From Streptomyces sp. ALI-76-A (GTDB taxonomy: Bacteria > Actinomycetota > Actinomycetes > Streptomycetales > Streptomycetaceae): DNA of 64,000 nt. Positions 30,550 to 38,562 of this stretch are shown here, one piece after another. The position numbers and the translations under genes are program-made. The stretch covers positions 1,364,001 to 1,428,000 of the forward strand of contig NZ_JASVWB010000002.1 of assembly GCF_030287445.1 (NCBI RefSeq), given 5' to 3'. The notes below the pieces were generated by a model, which worked only from the letters and a program-made list of their open reading frames with translations, was not told the DNA's origin and ran no database searches. Each line of letters opens with the position of its first letter. Within the stretch, counting starts at the first letter, position 1.

Positions 30550-32679
30550 TCAGCTGCCCGCGGTGTACGGAACCGGCTCGGTCACGCCCGCGGGGACACG
30601 GGTGTCCGGCGCGGGCTCGGTGGCCGGGGCGGTTTCGGCGGTGCCGGCCGCCGGGGCGGCGGCGGACGCCGGCAGGGTGAGACTCAGTGGGGTGCCCGCC
30701 GAGGGCGTCCAGCCGGACACCTGGCCCGCGTAGGGCGCGCCGAAGGCGGCGCCGGCCAGGGTGGTGCCGGCGGGCGCGGTCGCCGGCACGGTCAGCCCGT
30801 CCGGCGCCGCGACGGTCACCTCGGCACCGATGCGGTAGGCGCTGACCTCGCCGGCCCGCAGGGCGGCCTGCCAGGCGGCCCTGCGCCGGAGTTCGGTGCC
30901 GATGTCCTTCATCCGCGGGTTCACCACGGGGGTGTTGTCCGCGAAGAGGGTGCCGTAGCCGTCCAGGACACCGCTCAGCACCGGGTAGGCGATGCGGTCC
31001 TCGGCCAGGTTGGACTGGTGGATGAAGTGCGGCCTGGGGTCGTTGGACAGCACGTGCCCGAGCGCGATCCGGGTCTCCAGCGGGACGATGTGCTCGGCGT
31101 AGCCGGTGGCGGTGTCCAGCGGCGCCGCGAGACACGTCGTGGTGGCCGGGTTGTCCTCGCAGACGCCGCTGCCGCCCTGGGCGCGGCTCGTGTAGATCCA
31201 GTTGTACTCGTCGACCTGCTCGGCCGCCCGGCCCGCGTTGTAGAAGACGTTCATCGGGTAGCGGGGGACGGTGGTGGCCGTGCCGACCCGGCGCTGGACG
31301 GGCTCGCGGGAGTTGTCCGAGCCGAGCCAGGAGATGTCGTTGTCCTCGAGGGCGAGCGCCAGGTTGGGGTTGTCCTCGGACTGCTGCGGCAGCACCTTCG
31401 TGCCGGAGTGCTCACCGGTGACCAACTCGTCGTTCTCCAGCGGGAGTCCGGCCAACTGTCCCCATACGCGGTTGGTGGCGATCTCGTCGGAGATCTCGGT
31501 GCGGCTGACCCAGCGGGTGCTGCCGTCGGCGTGGGTGGAGCATGTCCAGGGGACGGTCGTGGTGTCCTGCACGCAGCCGAGGAAGGGGTGCGAGTAGGTG
31601 TGGTTGATCCAGCGGAACCGGTTGCGGTCCGCGATCAGCTTGTCCGCGAGGGCGTCGGCGCCGTTGTTGTCCTGGCGGTGGTCGACGCTGCCGGCGCCGT
31701 TGTAGGCGAAGTCGAGGGTGAAGTCGTGGCTGTCCTGCCAGGCGGTGGCGTGGTCGACGTCCGCGGGCGTCATCCGGATCGGGTCGGGCGTGGCGTCGGG
31801 ATCCGTGCAGTCGACGTCGCCGGGTGTGCAGTTGAGGGTGGTGTTCCAGCGGTCGTCGGCGGCGAACACGTCGTCCACGTGCACCGCGAAGTAGTTGCGG
31901 GAGGCGCCGAGGTGGACCCCGCCGGTCATCCACTCCACGATGCCGCGGGCCAGCAGCCGGAACTGCTGCTGGTACTGGTTGTAGACGAACGTGACGACGA
32001 GTTCGCGCCGCCCGTCGTGCCGGTACTCGCCCACCAGGGAGCCCCGCGCCGACCGCCCGGGGATCGGGGCGTCGACGTACGACGTGAAGTCGGCGCCCGG
32101 CGCGGGTGTCGACAGGTAGGCGTAACTCTCGCCCACGGCCGGGTCGTTGTCCTCGAAGGGCACCGCGCCGTCGAGGTAGCCGAAGGGGCCCGCCCGGCCG
32201 GCGGAGGTCACCGAGGCCCGCACCCCGTCCACGCCGCCGGCGTAGCCGCCGTGCACCGGGTAGTGCAGACCCGCCTCCGGACGCGCGTAGGTGTAGGCGT
32301 CGACCTGGGGGATCGCGTACGTCCGCTCGTAGGCCGCGAGCGCCGCCATCTCCGTCGAACCGGCCGCGAACGGGTTGTCGTTGGGCAGGACGACGGCCTG
32401 GAACTTCGCGCGCGGGCGGCCGTCCGCAGTGTCCGCGAGGAAGCCGGCGTCGATCACGGGCCGGTCGGCACGCGTGAGGTCGATCTCGGTGTACGGCGTT
32501 CCGGCCGCGTCCAGTTCCGCCGCGATGGCGTCGGTGGACGGACCGCCGTCGCTCACCACCAGCACGCGCAGGTCGATGCGGGGCGTGGTGTCGGCGGCGT
32601 GGGCCGCGCCGGCCGGCAGGCCGAGTGCGACGACGAGCGCGCCCACCGTCAGCGCCGTCGTGCGTATGCTCCGCTTCAT
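30550..32679 (-). CDS. Secreted Agd3-like (CE18-type) polysaccharide deacetylase
   Basis: 709 residues from ATG 32679 with GGGGAGGGG upstream. A Sec signal ends at AHA (about residue 28) and no membrane anchor follows. The N-terminal third starts 'RIDLRVLVVSDGGPSTDAIAAELDAAGTPYTEIDL'. The deacetylase core holds 'NYFAVHVDDVF' with D269/D270 and 'WINHTYSHPFLGC' with the H-x3-H pair H360/H364. These are the metal-site motifs of polysaccharide deacetylases in the form I associate with Agd3 of the Aspergillus GAG cluster. The C-terminus is a predicted beta region plus a Pro/Ala/Thr tail. Such an enzyme would partly de-N-acetylate the secreted polymer and make it cationic. It is the first gene of the set. 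Confidence 0.82.
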   Translation of the reverse strand: MKRSIRTTALTVGALVVALGLPAGAAHAADTTPRIDLRVLVVSDGGPSTDAIAAELDAAGTPYTEIDLTRADRPVIDAGFLADTADGRPRAKFQAVVLPNDNPFAAGSTEMAALAAYERTYAIPQVDAYTYARPEAGLHYPVHGGYAGGVDGVRASVTSAGRAGPFGYLDGAVPFEDNDPAVGESYAYLSTPAPGADFTSYVDAPIPGRSARGSLVGEYRHDGRRELVVTFVYNQYQQQFRLLARGIVEWMTGGVHLGASRNYFAVHVDDVFAADDRWNTTLNCTPGDVDCTDPDATPDPIRMTPADVDHATAWQDSHDFTLDFAYNGAGSVDHRQDNNGADALADKLIADRNRFRWINHTYSHPFLGCVQDTTTVPWTCSTHADGSTRWVSRTEISDEIATNRVWGQLAGLPLENDELVTGEHSGTKVLPQQSEDNPNLALALEDNDISWLGSDNSREPVQRRVGTATTVPRYPMNVFYNAGRAAEQVDEYNWIYTSRAQGGSGVCEDNPATTTCLAAPLDTATGYAEHIVPLETRIALGHVLSNDPRPHFIHQSNLAEDRIAYPVLSGVLDGYGTLFADNTPVVNPRMKDIGTELRRRAAWQAALRAGEVSAYRIGAEVTVAAPDGLTVPATAPAGTTLAGAAFGAPYAGQVSGWTPSAGTPLSLTLPASAAAPAAGTAETAPATEPAPDTRVPAGVTEPVPYTAGS

Positions 32680-33087
32680 GCGGTGAAGTCCCCTCCCCGG
32701 GCAGGGGTGAGCACGGCTCCCATGGAGCGCGTGCACCCCCTCGCGTGACGCCGACATCCCCCTCAGAAGCCAGTCGCCGACGCGTCCGTCGCGTCACATA
32801 GTGATGCAGGTGTGTAGCTTTCGTGGTCATGCTGCGAAACATGACGGAAAAGCGCAGGTGTCCAACTGGTCGTCCAGGGAACCGGATCGGGCGCCTTTCC
32901 GTCGCGGTGACACGGGTGACCCGATGGGCGGAAGGGCCCCGAGTGCTGGTGGCCCCGGGACGCGCGCACCGGCGGACCGCTGGGATCCGCCGGGCGCGGC
33001 GCCGAGGCTGTCCATCGTGATGTGCGCCTGGTCACAGGCTGGTTTTAGGTCACCGGCACCATGGTCGACCGGGTTGCCGACGGATCG
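32680..33087. other. Upstream region of the GAG-like gene set
   Basis: About 400 bp without a gene. An inverted repeat GTCATG-N8-CATGAC lies at 32826-32845 in a relatively AT-rich stretch, the best candidate for a regulator site. The 10-mer AGGTGTGTAG at about 32808-32817 also occurs in the divergent promoter region near 35746. No clear sigma-70-type promoter was identified toward the deacetylase. Confidence 0.5.
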
Positions 33088-33615
33088 TCAGGCGCAGAGC
33101 ACGCGCGTCTCCGGCGTGTAGACCGGTCCGCCGCTGGCGCTCGTACGGTCGCTGAACTCGGCGTAGTAGTACGAGTAGAAGCCGATGTTTCCGTTGCAGC
33201 CGGAGTCGGCGGCGACCTGGAGCGTCAGCGTGACGGTGCGGCTCTGGCCGGGTGGGACGGTGGCGCCGTAGTTGGTGCCGAGATCGGCGGGGCCGGTCCC
33301 GGCGCAGGGGGTGGGGCCGGCGGCCGTGGCCAGGCTGCACCCGGTGAAGCCGTACTTCAGGTCGGGGCGCTGGGTGGTCAGCCACGTCGGTTCGATCGTC
33401 TGGTACACGAACCAGATGTCGTAGGTCTTGTTGTTGGTGATCGTCATCGACAGGTTCACCGTGCCGCCGGGCGTGGTGGTGGCGCTGTCGGTGGTGAACG
33501 TCAGTTCGGCCGGTGCCGGGTCGGCCGCGCTCGCGGCGGGGGCCAGGCCGAACACGGCGAGGACGAGGGCGAGGACGGCGCCGAGGCCGAGACGTCTCAT
33601 GAGTGGTGATCGCAT
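33088..33615 (-). CDS. Small secreted protein with Ig-like/CARDB-type domain
   Basis: 175 residues from ATG 33615 (alternative 33600); neither start has a good ribosome-binding site. A signal peptide ends near PAASA (residue 30). The mature part ('AELTFTTDSATTTPGGTVNLSMTITNNKTYDIWFVYQTI', 'VPPGQSRTVTLTLQVA') has the strand pattern of an extracellular Ig-like domain such as CARDB or DUF11. Four cysteines could form two disulphides (FTGCSL, TPCAG, SGCNG, VLCA). Function is unknown. It is on the same strand as the GAG-like genes but upstream of them and separated by 408 bp. Confidence 0.75.
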   Translation of the reverse strand: MRSPLMRRLGLGAVLALVLAVFGLAPAASAADPAPAELTFTTDSATTTPGGTVNLSMTITNNKTYDIWFVYQTIEPTWLTTQRPDLKYGFTGCSLATAAGPTPCAGTGPADLGTNYGATVPPGQSRTVTLTLQVAADSGCNGNIGFYSYYYAEFSDRTSASGGPVYTPETRVLCA

Positions 33616-34129
33616 GGCCTGGGAGGCTAGGCAGGCGGCGAACGGACCGTCTGCCCGACCGGGGCGCGCGCGACCTCGCCCGGCCGGAAGTGTGCGTCGC
33701 GTGAAGATCACGTGAGGAAGAGGTGGGGCGGGCGGAGAACCCTGTCCACGCACGGTGACGCGTGGGTGACGCGGTGGTTCGCCCGGGCCGGTGATGCCGG
33801 CGCGCCTGTCGATGGCACGGATGACATTGGCGCGTATCGGATCCAGGGCGCCGCTCTCCCGTCGGCACGGGGTGCGGAGGTTCTCGGCCGACCGCCGGTT
33901 TCCGGCCCGGCCCCGGACGCCCTACGGACCCGTGGGTGAGCGGGAGCCGAGGGCGTGCCCACGGCGGGCGCGCGGTGTCGGCCCCGGTGTGCGCGTCGGC
34001 CCCGGCGGGTGGCATGAGCGCCGGGGGTGGCATCGGTCTCGGTACGGGGCGCCGATCCTGGTCCGTGGCTCAGCCCCGGTGCGGAGCGCTGATCCCGGTG
34101 CGTCAAGCCCGCCGGTGCCCCGGCGGGCG
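33616..34129. other. Gene-free region
   Basis: No supportable frame on either strand: open frames here are unbroken only because of base composition. A short inverted repeat CGTGA-aga-TCACG lies near 33700, upstream of the secreted protein. Confidence 0.5.
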
Positions 34130-34229
34130 GACGCGGGTCGGTCCCGGACGCGGATCAGTCCCGGACGCGGGTCGGTCCCGGACGCGGGTCGGTCCCGGAC
34201 GCGGGTCGGTCCCGGACGCGGATCAGCCG
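34130..34229. repeat. 17-bp tandem repeat array at the 3' end of the hydrolase gene
   Basis: GACGCGGGTCGGTCCCG recurs with an exact 17-bp period from 34130: copies at 34130, 34147, 34164, 34181 and 34198, then a partial sixth at 34215. Copies 2 and 6 carry GGATCAG in place of GGGTCGG. The array runs into the hydrolase stop codon (34223-34225), so the stop lies inside the sixth copy. Confidence 0.9.
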
Positions 34230-35659
34230 CGGGGGCGGTCGCCCGGGTGGGCGAGGTCGTAGGGACGCGGGTAGGCGGCGGGGCGGTACGGGCCGTATCG
34301 GGCGGGGGTGGTGGGATCGGCCTCGGCGGCGCGGGCGTTGAGGGCGCCGGCGCCGGTGGCCTTCCAGCGCCCGGTGTCGATGCGGTCCTCCACGGCGTGC
34401 AGGGCGGCGATCTGCTCGGCGGGGCTGAAGGTGCAGTGGCCGGCGTTCTCCACATAGGCCTGGCGCAGCAGGGGGGCCGAGCCGGCGGCGGCGACCGCAC
34501 GGCGCAGCGCGCTCTCGGCCTGGACGGGGATGAGGCCGTCTCCGGTGGTGTGGACGGCCAGTTGGGGCTTGACCAGCCTGCCGGTGAAGGAACTGGTGGC
34601 GGCCATCTTCTCGACGGCGGCTGGATCGGCCTTGATCCGGGGCGTCCGGTTGAGGACCGTGAGGTCCGCCTTCAGTGACAGCCCGGCCTTGGCGTAGAGC
34701 GCGGTGACCTCCTTGTGGAGCGGGGAGCGGTGGAGCATGGCGGCGTAGTCGACCCCGGTGTTCCAGGACATGTTGCCGCCCACGCGGCTCTCCGCCTCCT
34801 GGCGCCAGGAGAAGGCGGGGTTGAGCACCAGGCCCATGATCCCCTGGTACTGGTTGGCCTGCTGACCGTCCCAGTCGGCGGGTGCGGGGCGGGGCTGGGC
34901 GGGGTTGTTCCAGCCGGGGATGTCGTGCAGCGCGGCGGCCAGCGCGATGCGGGCCCGGCCGGTGCTCGTGGCCTGCGCCCCGGTGACGGCGGTGGACAGG
35001 GTCCGTGCCGCCGCAGCGGCCTCGCTCTGGCTGCCCAGCCCTGTCAGCCTGATGCCGGAGTCCGGTGCGAGCAGCGCCTTCAGGGCGAAGACCGCGTCGA
35101 GGGTGCTGTTCCAGTTCGCGACGCCGCCCTGCACCAGGCCGCACATGGACAGCGAACCGTCGATGCGCTCGGGGTGGCGCTCGGCGATGGCGGTCGTGAC
35201 CAGGCCGCCGTACGAGGTCCCCCAGGCGATCGTCTCGCGGGCGGGGCCGAAGCGGCCGGTGAAGGCGTCGAGGGTGGCGAGCTGGTCCGGCACCGCGTCG
35301 GACACGGCCCAGCCGGTGCCGGCGTAGGAAGAGCCGATGAGTGCGTAACCCGCGTCCAGGAGCAGGGACGTGGTGGCTTCGTCGGGGCCGTTCTGGGCGG
35401 GGTTGGACGATCCGGCCGGGCGGTAGCCGTGGCTGTAGAGCAGGACGGTTCCGTTCCAGCGTGCGGGGACGTCCATCAGATAGGCGGCGCCGGACGGCAG
35501 AGTGCCTTCGACACGGGTGACGGAGTCGGAGGCGGGGGCGGGAGCGGAGGCATGGGCGGCCGGAGCGACGGGGGCGCCGGAGAGCAGCAGGGCCGTCAGG
35601 GCGATGAGGGCTCGGGTCCTGGTACGGGGCCTGGTACGGGTACTGGTGCGGGTGGTCAC
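34223..35659 (-). CDS. Secreted alpha/beta-hydrolase (possible peptidase)
   Basis: 478 residues from GTG 35659 with AGGAG upstream. The N-terminus is an unusual Thr-Arg repeat (TTRTSTRTRPRTRTR) leading to a signal peptide cut near HASA (about residue 38). The fold shows an oxyanion segment 'TVLLYSHGYRP', the nucleophile elbow GTSYGG (S149), a late 'TTGDGLIP' with the acidic residue, and 'ENAGHCTFSP' with the histidine. Secreted Streptomyces relatives are annotated as hydrolases or tripeptidyl aminopeptidases; the substrate cannot be assigned. It has a promoter that overlaps a divergent one for the ABC binding-protein gene. The 3' end lies in a 17-bp repeat array. Confidence 0.85.
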   Translation of the reverse strand: MTTRTSTRTRPRTRTRALIALTALLLSGAPVAPAAHASAPAPASDSVTRVEGTLPSGAAYLMDVPARWNGTVLLYSHGYRPAGSSNPAQNGPDEATTSLLLDAGYALIGSSYAGTGWAVSDAVPDQLATLDAFTGRFGPARETIAWGTSYGGLVTTAIAERHPERIDGSLSMCGLVQGGVANWNSTLDAVFALKALLAPDSGIRLTGLGSQSEAAAAARTLSTAVTGAQATSTGRARIALAAALHDIPGWNNPAQPRPAPADWDGQQANQYQGIMGLVLNPAFSWRQEAESRVGGNMSWNTGVDYAAMLHRSPLHKEVTALYAKAGLSLKADLTVLNRTPRIKADPAAVEKMAATSSFTGRLVKPQLAVHTTGDGLIPVQAESALRRAVAAAGSAPLLRQAYVENAGHCTFSPAEQIAALHAVEDRIDTGRWKATGAGALNARAAEADPTTPARYGPYRPAAYPRPYDLAHPGDRPRG

Positions 35660-35729
35660 GGCGGAGCTCCTTCTCAGGTTTCCCGGTGGGGCGGGCCCGG
35701 AGCAGTCGCGACCGCAGCTGTCCGGAGTA

Positions 35730-35758
35730 CTGACAGCGCGAAGGTAGGTGTGTAGATT
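35730..35758 (+). promoter_or_regulatory. Divergent promoter toward the ABC binding-protein gene
   Basis: CTGACA (35730-35735), a 17-bp spacer, then TAGATT (35753-35758). It is interleaved with the hydrolase promoter, so the two should compete. The leader to the start codon would be about 165 nt. Confidence 0.55.
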
Positions 35759-35769
35759 TCAGCCGTCAA
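35741..35769 (-). promoter_or_regulatory. Promoter of the secreted hydrolase
   Basis: Read on the minus strand: TTGACG (35769-35764), a 17-bp spacer, then TACCTT (35746-35741). This fits the main vegetative sigma factor. The start codon lies about 80 bp downstream. It overlaps the divergent promoter. Confidence 0.6.
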
Positions 35770-35929
35770 TAAACTGCACAACATCCGCAACCCCCTGTCC
35801 GCTGAAGCGAGTTCGGCGTACGGCGCCGAAGTGCCTGCTCAGGTTCGTGGTTCCCGTCCGGCTGGTTCGGGCGTCGCGGCCTGTTCCCCCCTCACTTCGT
35901 CCACCGGTGCTTTCCTTCAGGAGGAGCCC

Positions 35930-36901
35930 ATGCAAAGGCGCGTTCCAGGGCTTGCCGCAGTACTGCTCACGGTCGCCGCCGCGGCCGGGTGCGGATCGTC
36001 GGACTCGGGGGCGAGCGGTACGTCGTCCTCGGGCGGGACCACCACGGTCAAGGTCGGCATCATCCCGATCGTCGACGTGGCCCCGCTCTATCTGGGGCAG
36101 AAGAAGGGGTTCTTCAGCAGCCGGGGCATCGAACTGGAGATGGTGAGCGCCCAGGGCGGGGCGGCGATCATCCCCGGGGTGGTGCGCGGGCAGTTCCAGT
36201 TCGGGTTCAGCAACACCACGTCACTGATGGTGGCCCAGGTCAAGGGAGTGCCGGTCCGGTCCGTGGTCAACGGCGCCGCCTCCAACGGCAAGGTCGGGGC
36301 GGACGTCACCGGGGTCGCCGTCAAGAAGGACAGCCCGGTCAAGTCGGCCAGGGACCTCGCCGGACGCACGGTCGCGGTGAACACCCTGCAGAACATCGGG
36401 GACACCACGGTGCGCGAGTCGGTCCGGCAGGCCGGCGGCGACCCCTCGAAGGTCGAGTTCGTGGAGATACCGTTCGACCAGATGCCCGCCGCGCTGGACG
36501 GCGGCCGGGTGGACGCCGCCTGGATGGGCGAGCCCTCGATGACGGTCGCCAAGGCACAGGGCGCCCGCGTCGTGGCCTCACCGTTCGCCGAGACGGACCC
36601 ACGGCTCACCGTCGCCACGTACTTCACCTCGGCCCAGGTCGAGAAACAGAACCCCGGCCTGGTCAAGGACTTCGCCGCGGCCATGACCGAGTCGCTGCGG
36701 TACGCCACCGACCACCCGGACGAGGCCCGCCAGATCCTCACCACCTACACCAAGATCAGCGGCGATGTCCTGAAGAGGCTCACCCTGCCCGGCTGGCCAC
36801 CGGACATCGACCTGCCCTCCCTGCGGAAACTGGCCTCCCTCAGTGAGAAGGACGGCCTCTTCGGGGACGAGAAGCCCGACCTGGACGCCCTGTTCTCCTG
36901 A
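35930..36901 (+). CDS. ABC transporter substrate-binding lipoprotein (NMT1/SsuA-type)
   Basis: 323 residues from ATG 35930, preceded by a strong AGGAGG. The lipobox gives C21 (AAAAGC), with a Ser/Gly-rich linker after it. The fold shows 'VKVGIIPIVDVAPLYLGQKKGFFSSRGIELEMVSAQGGAAIIPGVVRGQFQFGFSN' and 'DAAWMGEPSMTVAKAQGARVVASPFAETDP'. This is the binding-protein class for sulfonates, nitrate, aromatic acids or thiamine precursors. No permease or ATPase gene lies on either side, so it is an orphan and must use components encoded elsewhere or serve as a receptor. The next gene is an unrelated rpoA. Confidence 0.9.
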   Translation: MQRRVPGLAAVLLTVAAAAGCGSSDSGASGTSSSGGTTTVKVGIIPIVDVAPLYLGQKKGFFSSRGIELEMVSAQGGAAIIPGVVRGQFQFGFSNTTSLMVAQVKGVPVRSVVNGAASNGKVGADVTGVAVKKDSPVKSARDLAGRTVAVNTLQNIGDTTVRESVRQAGGDPSKVEFVEIPFDQMPAALDGGRVDAAWMGEPSMTVAKAQGARVVASPFAETDPRLTVATYFTSAQVEKQNPGLVKDFAAAMTESLRYATDHPDEARQILTTYTKISGDVLKRLTLPGWPPDIDLPSLRKLASLSEKDGLFGDEKPDLDALFS

Positions 36902-37181
36902 AACCGGCACCGCCGTTCTCCCGACGGCACCGGCCTCGCGCCGGACGCCGGGGAACCGCCGGGGCGATGCGGACGGCGACGCGGAGGGCGCGCCCTCCCC
37001 GGATTCCGGCACAGGCACGCCATCGGGAACGAACGCTGAATCCCATCCCGTGAGGCCGTCGGGTCGCGGCGCCGTGCACCACGCGAACGTGCGGTGCCGC
37101 ACCGGGGACCGTATGGCCCGTACCCTTCATGGTGTCTACGGCGTCACATAGCGGGCGCCAAACCACTGGAGGCAACACCCC

Positions 37182-38204
37182 GTGCTGATTGCTCAGCGTC
37201 CGTCCCTGACCGAAGAGGTCGTCGACGAGTTCCGCTCCCGGTTCGTGATCGAGCCGCTGGAGCCGGGCTTCGGCTACACCCTCGGCAACTCCCTGCGTCG
37301 TACGCTCCTCTCCTCGATCCCGGGTGCGGCGGTCACGTCCATCCGTATCGACGGTGTCCTGCACGAGTTCACCACCGTGCCGGGCGTCAAGGAGGACGTC
37401 ACCGACCTGATCCTCAACATCAAGCAGCTGGTCGTCTCCTCGGAGCACGACGAGCCGGTCGTGATGTACCTGCGCAAGCAGGGCCCGGGTCTGGTCACCG
37501 CCGCCGACATCGCGCCCCCGGCCGGTGTCGAGGTGCACAACCCCGACCTCGTCCTGGCCACGCTCAACGGCAAGGGCAAGCTGGAGATGGAGCTGACGGT
37601 CGAGCGCGGCCGCGGTTACGTCTCCGCCGTGCAGAACAAGCAGGTGGGCCAGGAGATCGGCCGTATCCCGGTCGACTCCATCTACAGCCCGGTGCTGAAG
37701 GTCACGTACAAGGTCGAGGCGACCCGTGTCGAGCAGCGCACCGACTTCGACAAGCTGATCGTCGACGTCGAGACCAAGCAGGCCATGCGTCCCCGTGACG
37801 CCATGGCGTCCGCCGGCAAGACCCTGGTGGAGCTGTTCGGTCTGGCGCGCGAGCTCAACATCGACGCCGAGGGCATCGACATGGGCCCGTCCCCCACGGA
37901 CGCCGCCCTCGCCGCCGACCTGGTCCTGCCGATCGAGGACCTCGACCTCACCGTCCGGTCCTACAACTGCCTCAAGCGCGAGGGCGTCCACTCGGTGGGC
38001 GAGCTCGTGGCCCGTTCCGAGGCGGACCTGCTGGACATCCGCAACTTCGGCGCGAAGTCCATCGACGAGGTCAAGGCGAAGCTCGCCGGCATGGGTCTGG
38101 GCCTCAAGGACAGCCCGCCCGGATTCGACCCCGCCGCCGCCGCCGACGCCCTCGGCGCCGACGACGACGCGAACTCGGGCTTCGTGGAGACCGAGCAGTA
38201 CTGA
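37182..38204 (+). CDS. rpoA: DNA-directed RNA polymerase alpha subunit, stand-alone copy
   Basis: 340 residues from GTG 37182 with TGGAGG ten bases upstream. The sequence is full length: N-terminal dimerisation domain ('[43 protein letters not shown]'), the insertion domain, a linker, and the DNA-binding C-terminal domain ('[47 protein letters not shown]'). It is nearly what I remember of the canonical Streptomyces alpha subunit, except near the linker and C-terminus. The normal neighbours (rpsM, rpsK, rplQ, truA) are absent: an orphan binding protein lies upstream and a phosphatase downstream. It is therefore either a second rpoA copy or a relocated sole copy. No residue loss suggests inactivation. 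Confidence 0.95.
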   Translation: MLIAQRPSLTEEVVDEFRSRFVIEPLEPGFGYTLGNSLRRTLLSSIPGAAVTSIRIDGVLHEFTTVPGVKEDVTDLILNIKQLVVSSEHDEPVVMYLRKQGPGLVTAADIAPPAGVEVHNPDLVLATLNGKGKLEMELTVERGRGYVSAVQNKQVGQEIGRIPVDSIYSPVLKVTYKVEATRVEQRTDFDKLIVDVETKQAMRPRDAMASAGKTLVELFGLARELNIDAEGIDMGPSPTDAALAADLVLPIEDLDLTVRSYNCLKREGVHSVGELVARSEADLLDIRNFGAKSIDEVKAKLAGMGLGLKDSPPGFDPAAAADALGADDDANSGFVETEQY

Positions 38205-38562
38205 CCACCCCGCTGCACCGGACACAGCGACACTTCGCCGGGGAGGGACTGGAGAAAACATCCACGCCCTTCCCGGCCGGCCGGGCGTCCTCGGACTGCT
38301 CGCCGAAGCCCTGGTCCGGTGCAGCACGCACCACCAGGCCGGCAGCCGCGTGCGTCGCCCGCCCCGCCGCCGGCAGCGGAACCCGTTGCGGCGGACGGGG
38401 CGCGGCGGCCGTCGCCCCGCCGACCGCGGGGGACGGTCCGCCCGACGGACCCGTGACCTCCTCGAAACCGATCTGCCCACTGCCCTGACCAGGCAAAATG
38501 GGCAGATCAGGTGATGTCGCGCGGGCTCGGGGAAGAAGGTCGGCAACCGACGGGAGGTTGCT
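38205..38562. other. Gene-free region between rpoA and the phosphatase gene
   Basis: No rplQ or other gene is present downstream of rpoA. A perfect 14-nt palindrome CCCGGCCGGCCGGG lies near 38273, and an imperfect hairpin with CGGGGCG/CGCCCCG arms near 38395-38420 could act as a terminator. No clear promoter. Confidence 0.45.

Noticed and set aside
32808..32820. Promoter homologous to the one at 35753 (shared AGGTGTGTAG)
   Set aside because: The 10-mer is shared, but no -35 element lies at the right distance and the orientation does not match the deacetylase gene.
34130..34229. CRISPR array
   Set aside because: Units are contiguous at 17 bp with no unique spacers, and there are no cas genes.
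33791..34678. 295-codon plus-strand frame over the repeat array
   Set aside because: Repetitive Arg/Pro/Gly translation generated by the 17-bp repeats and antisense to the hydrolase.
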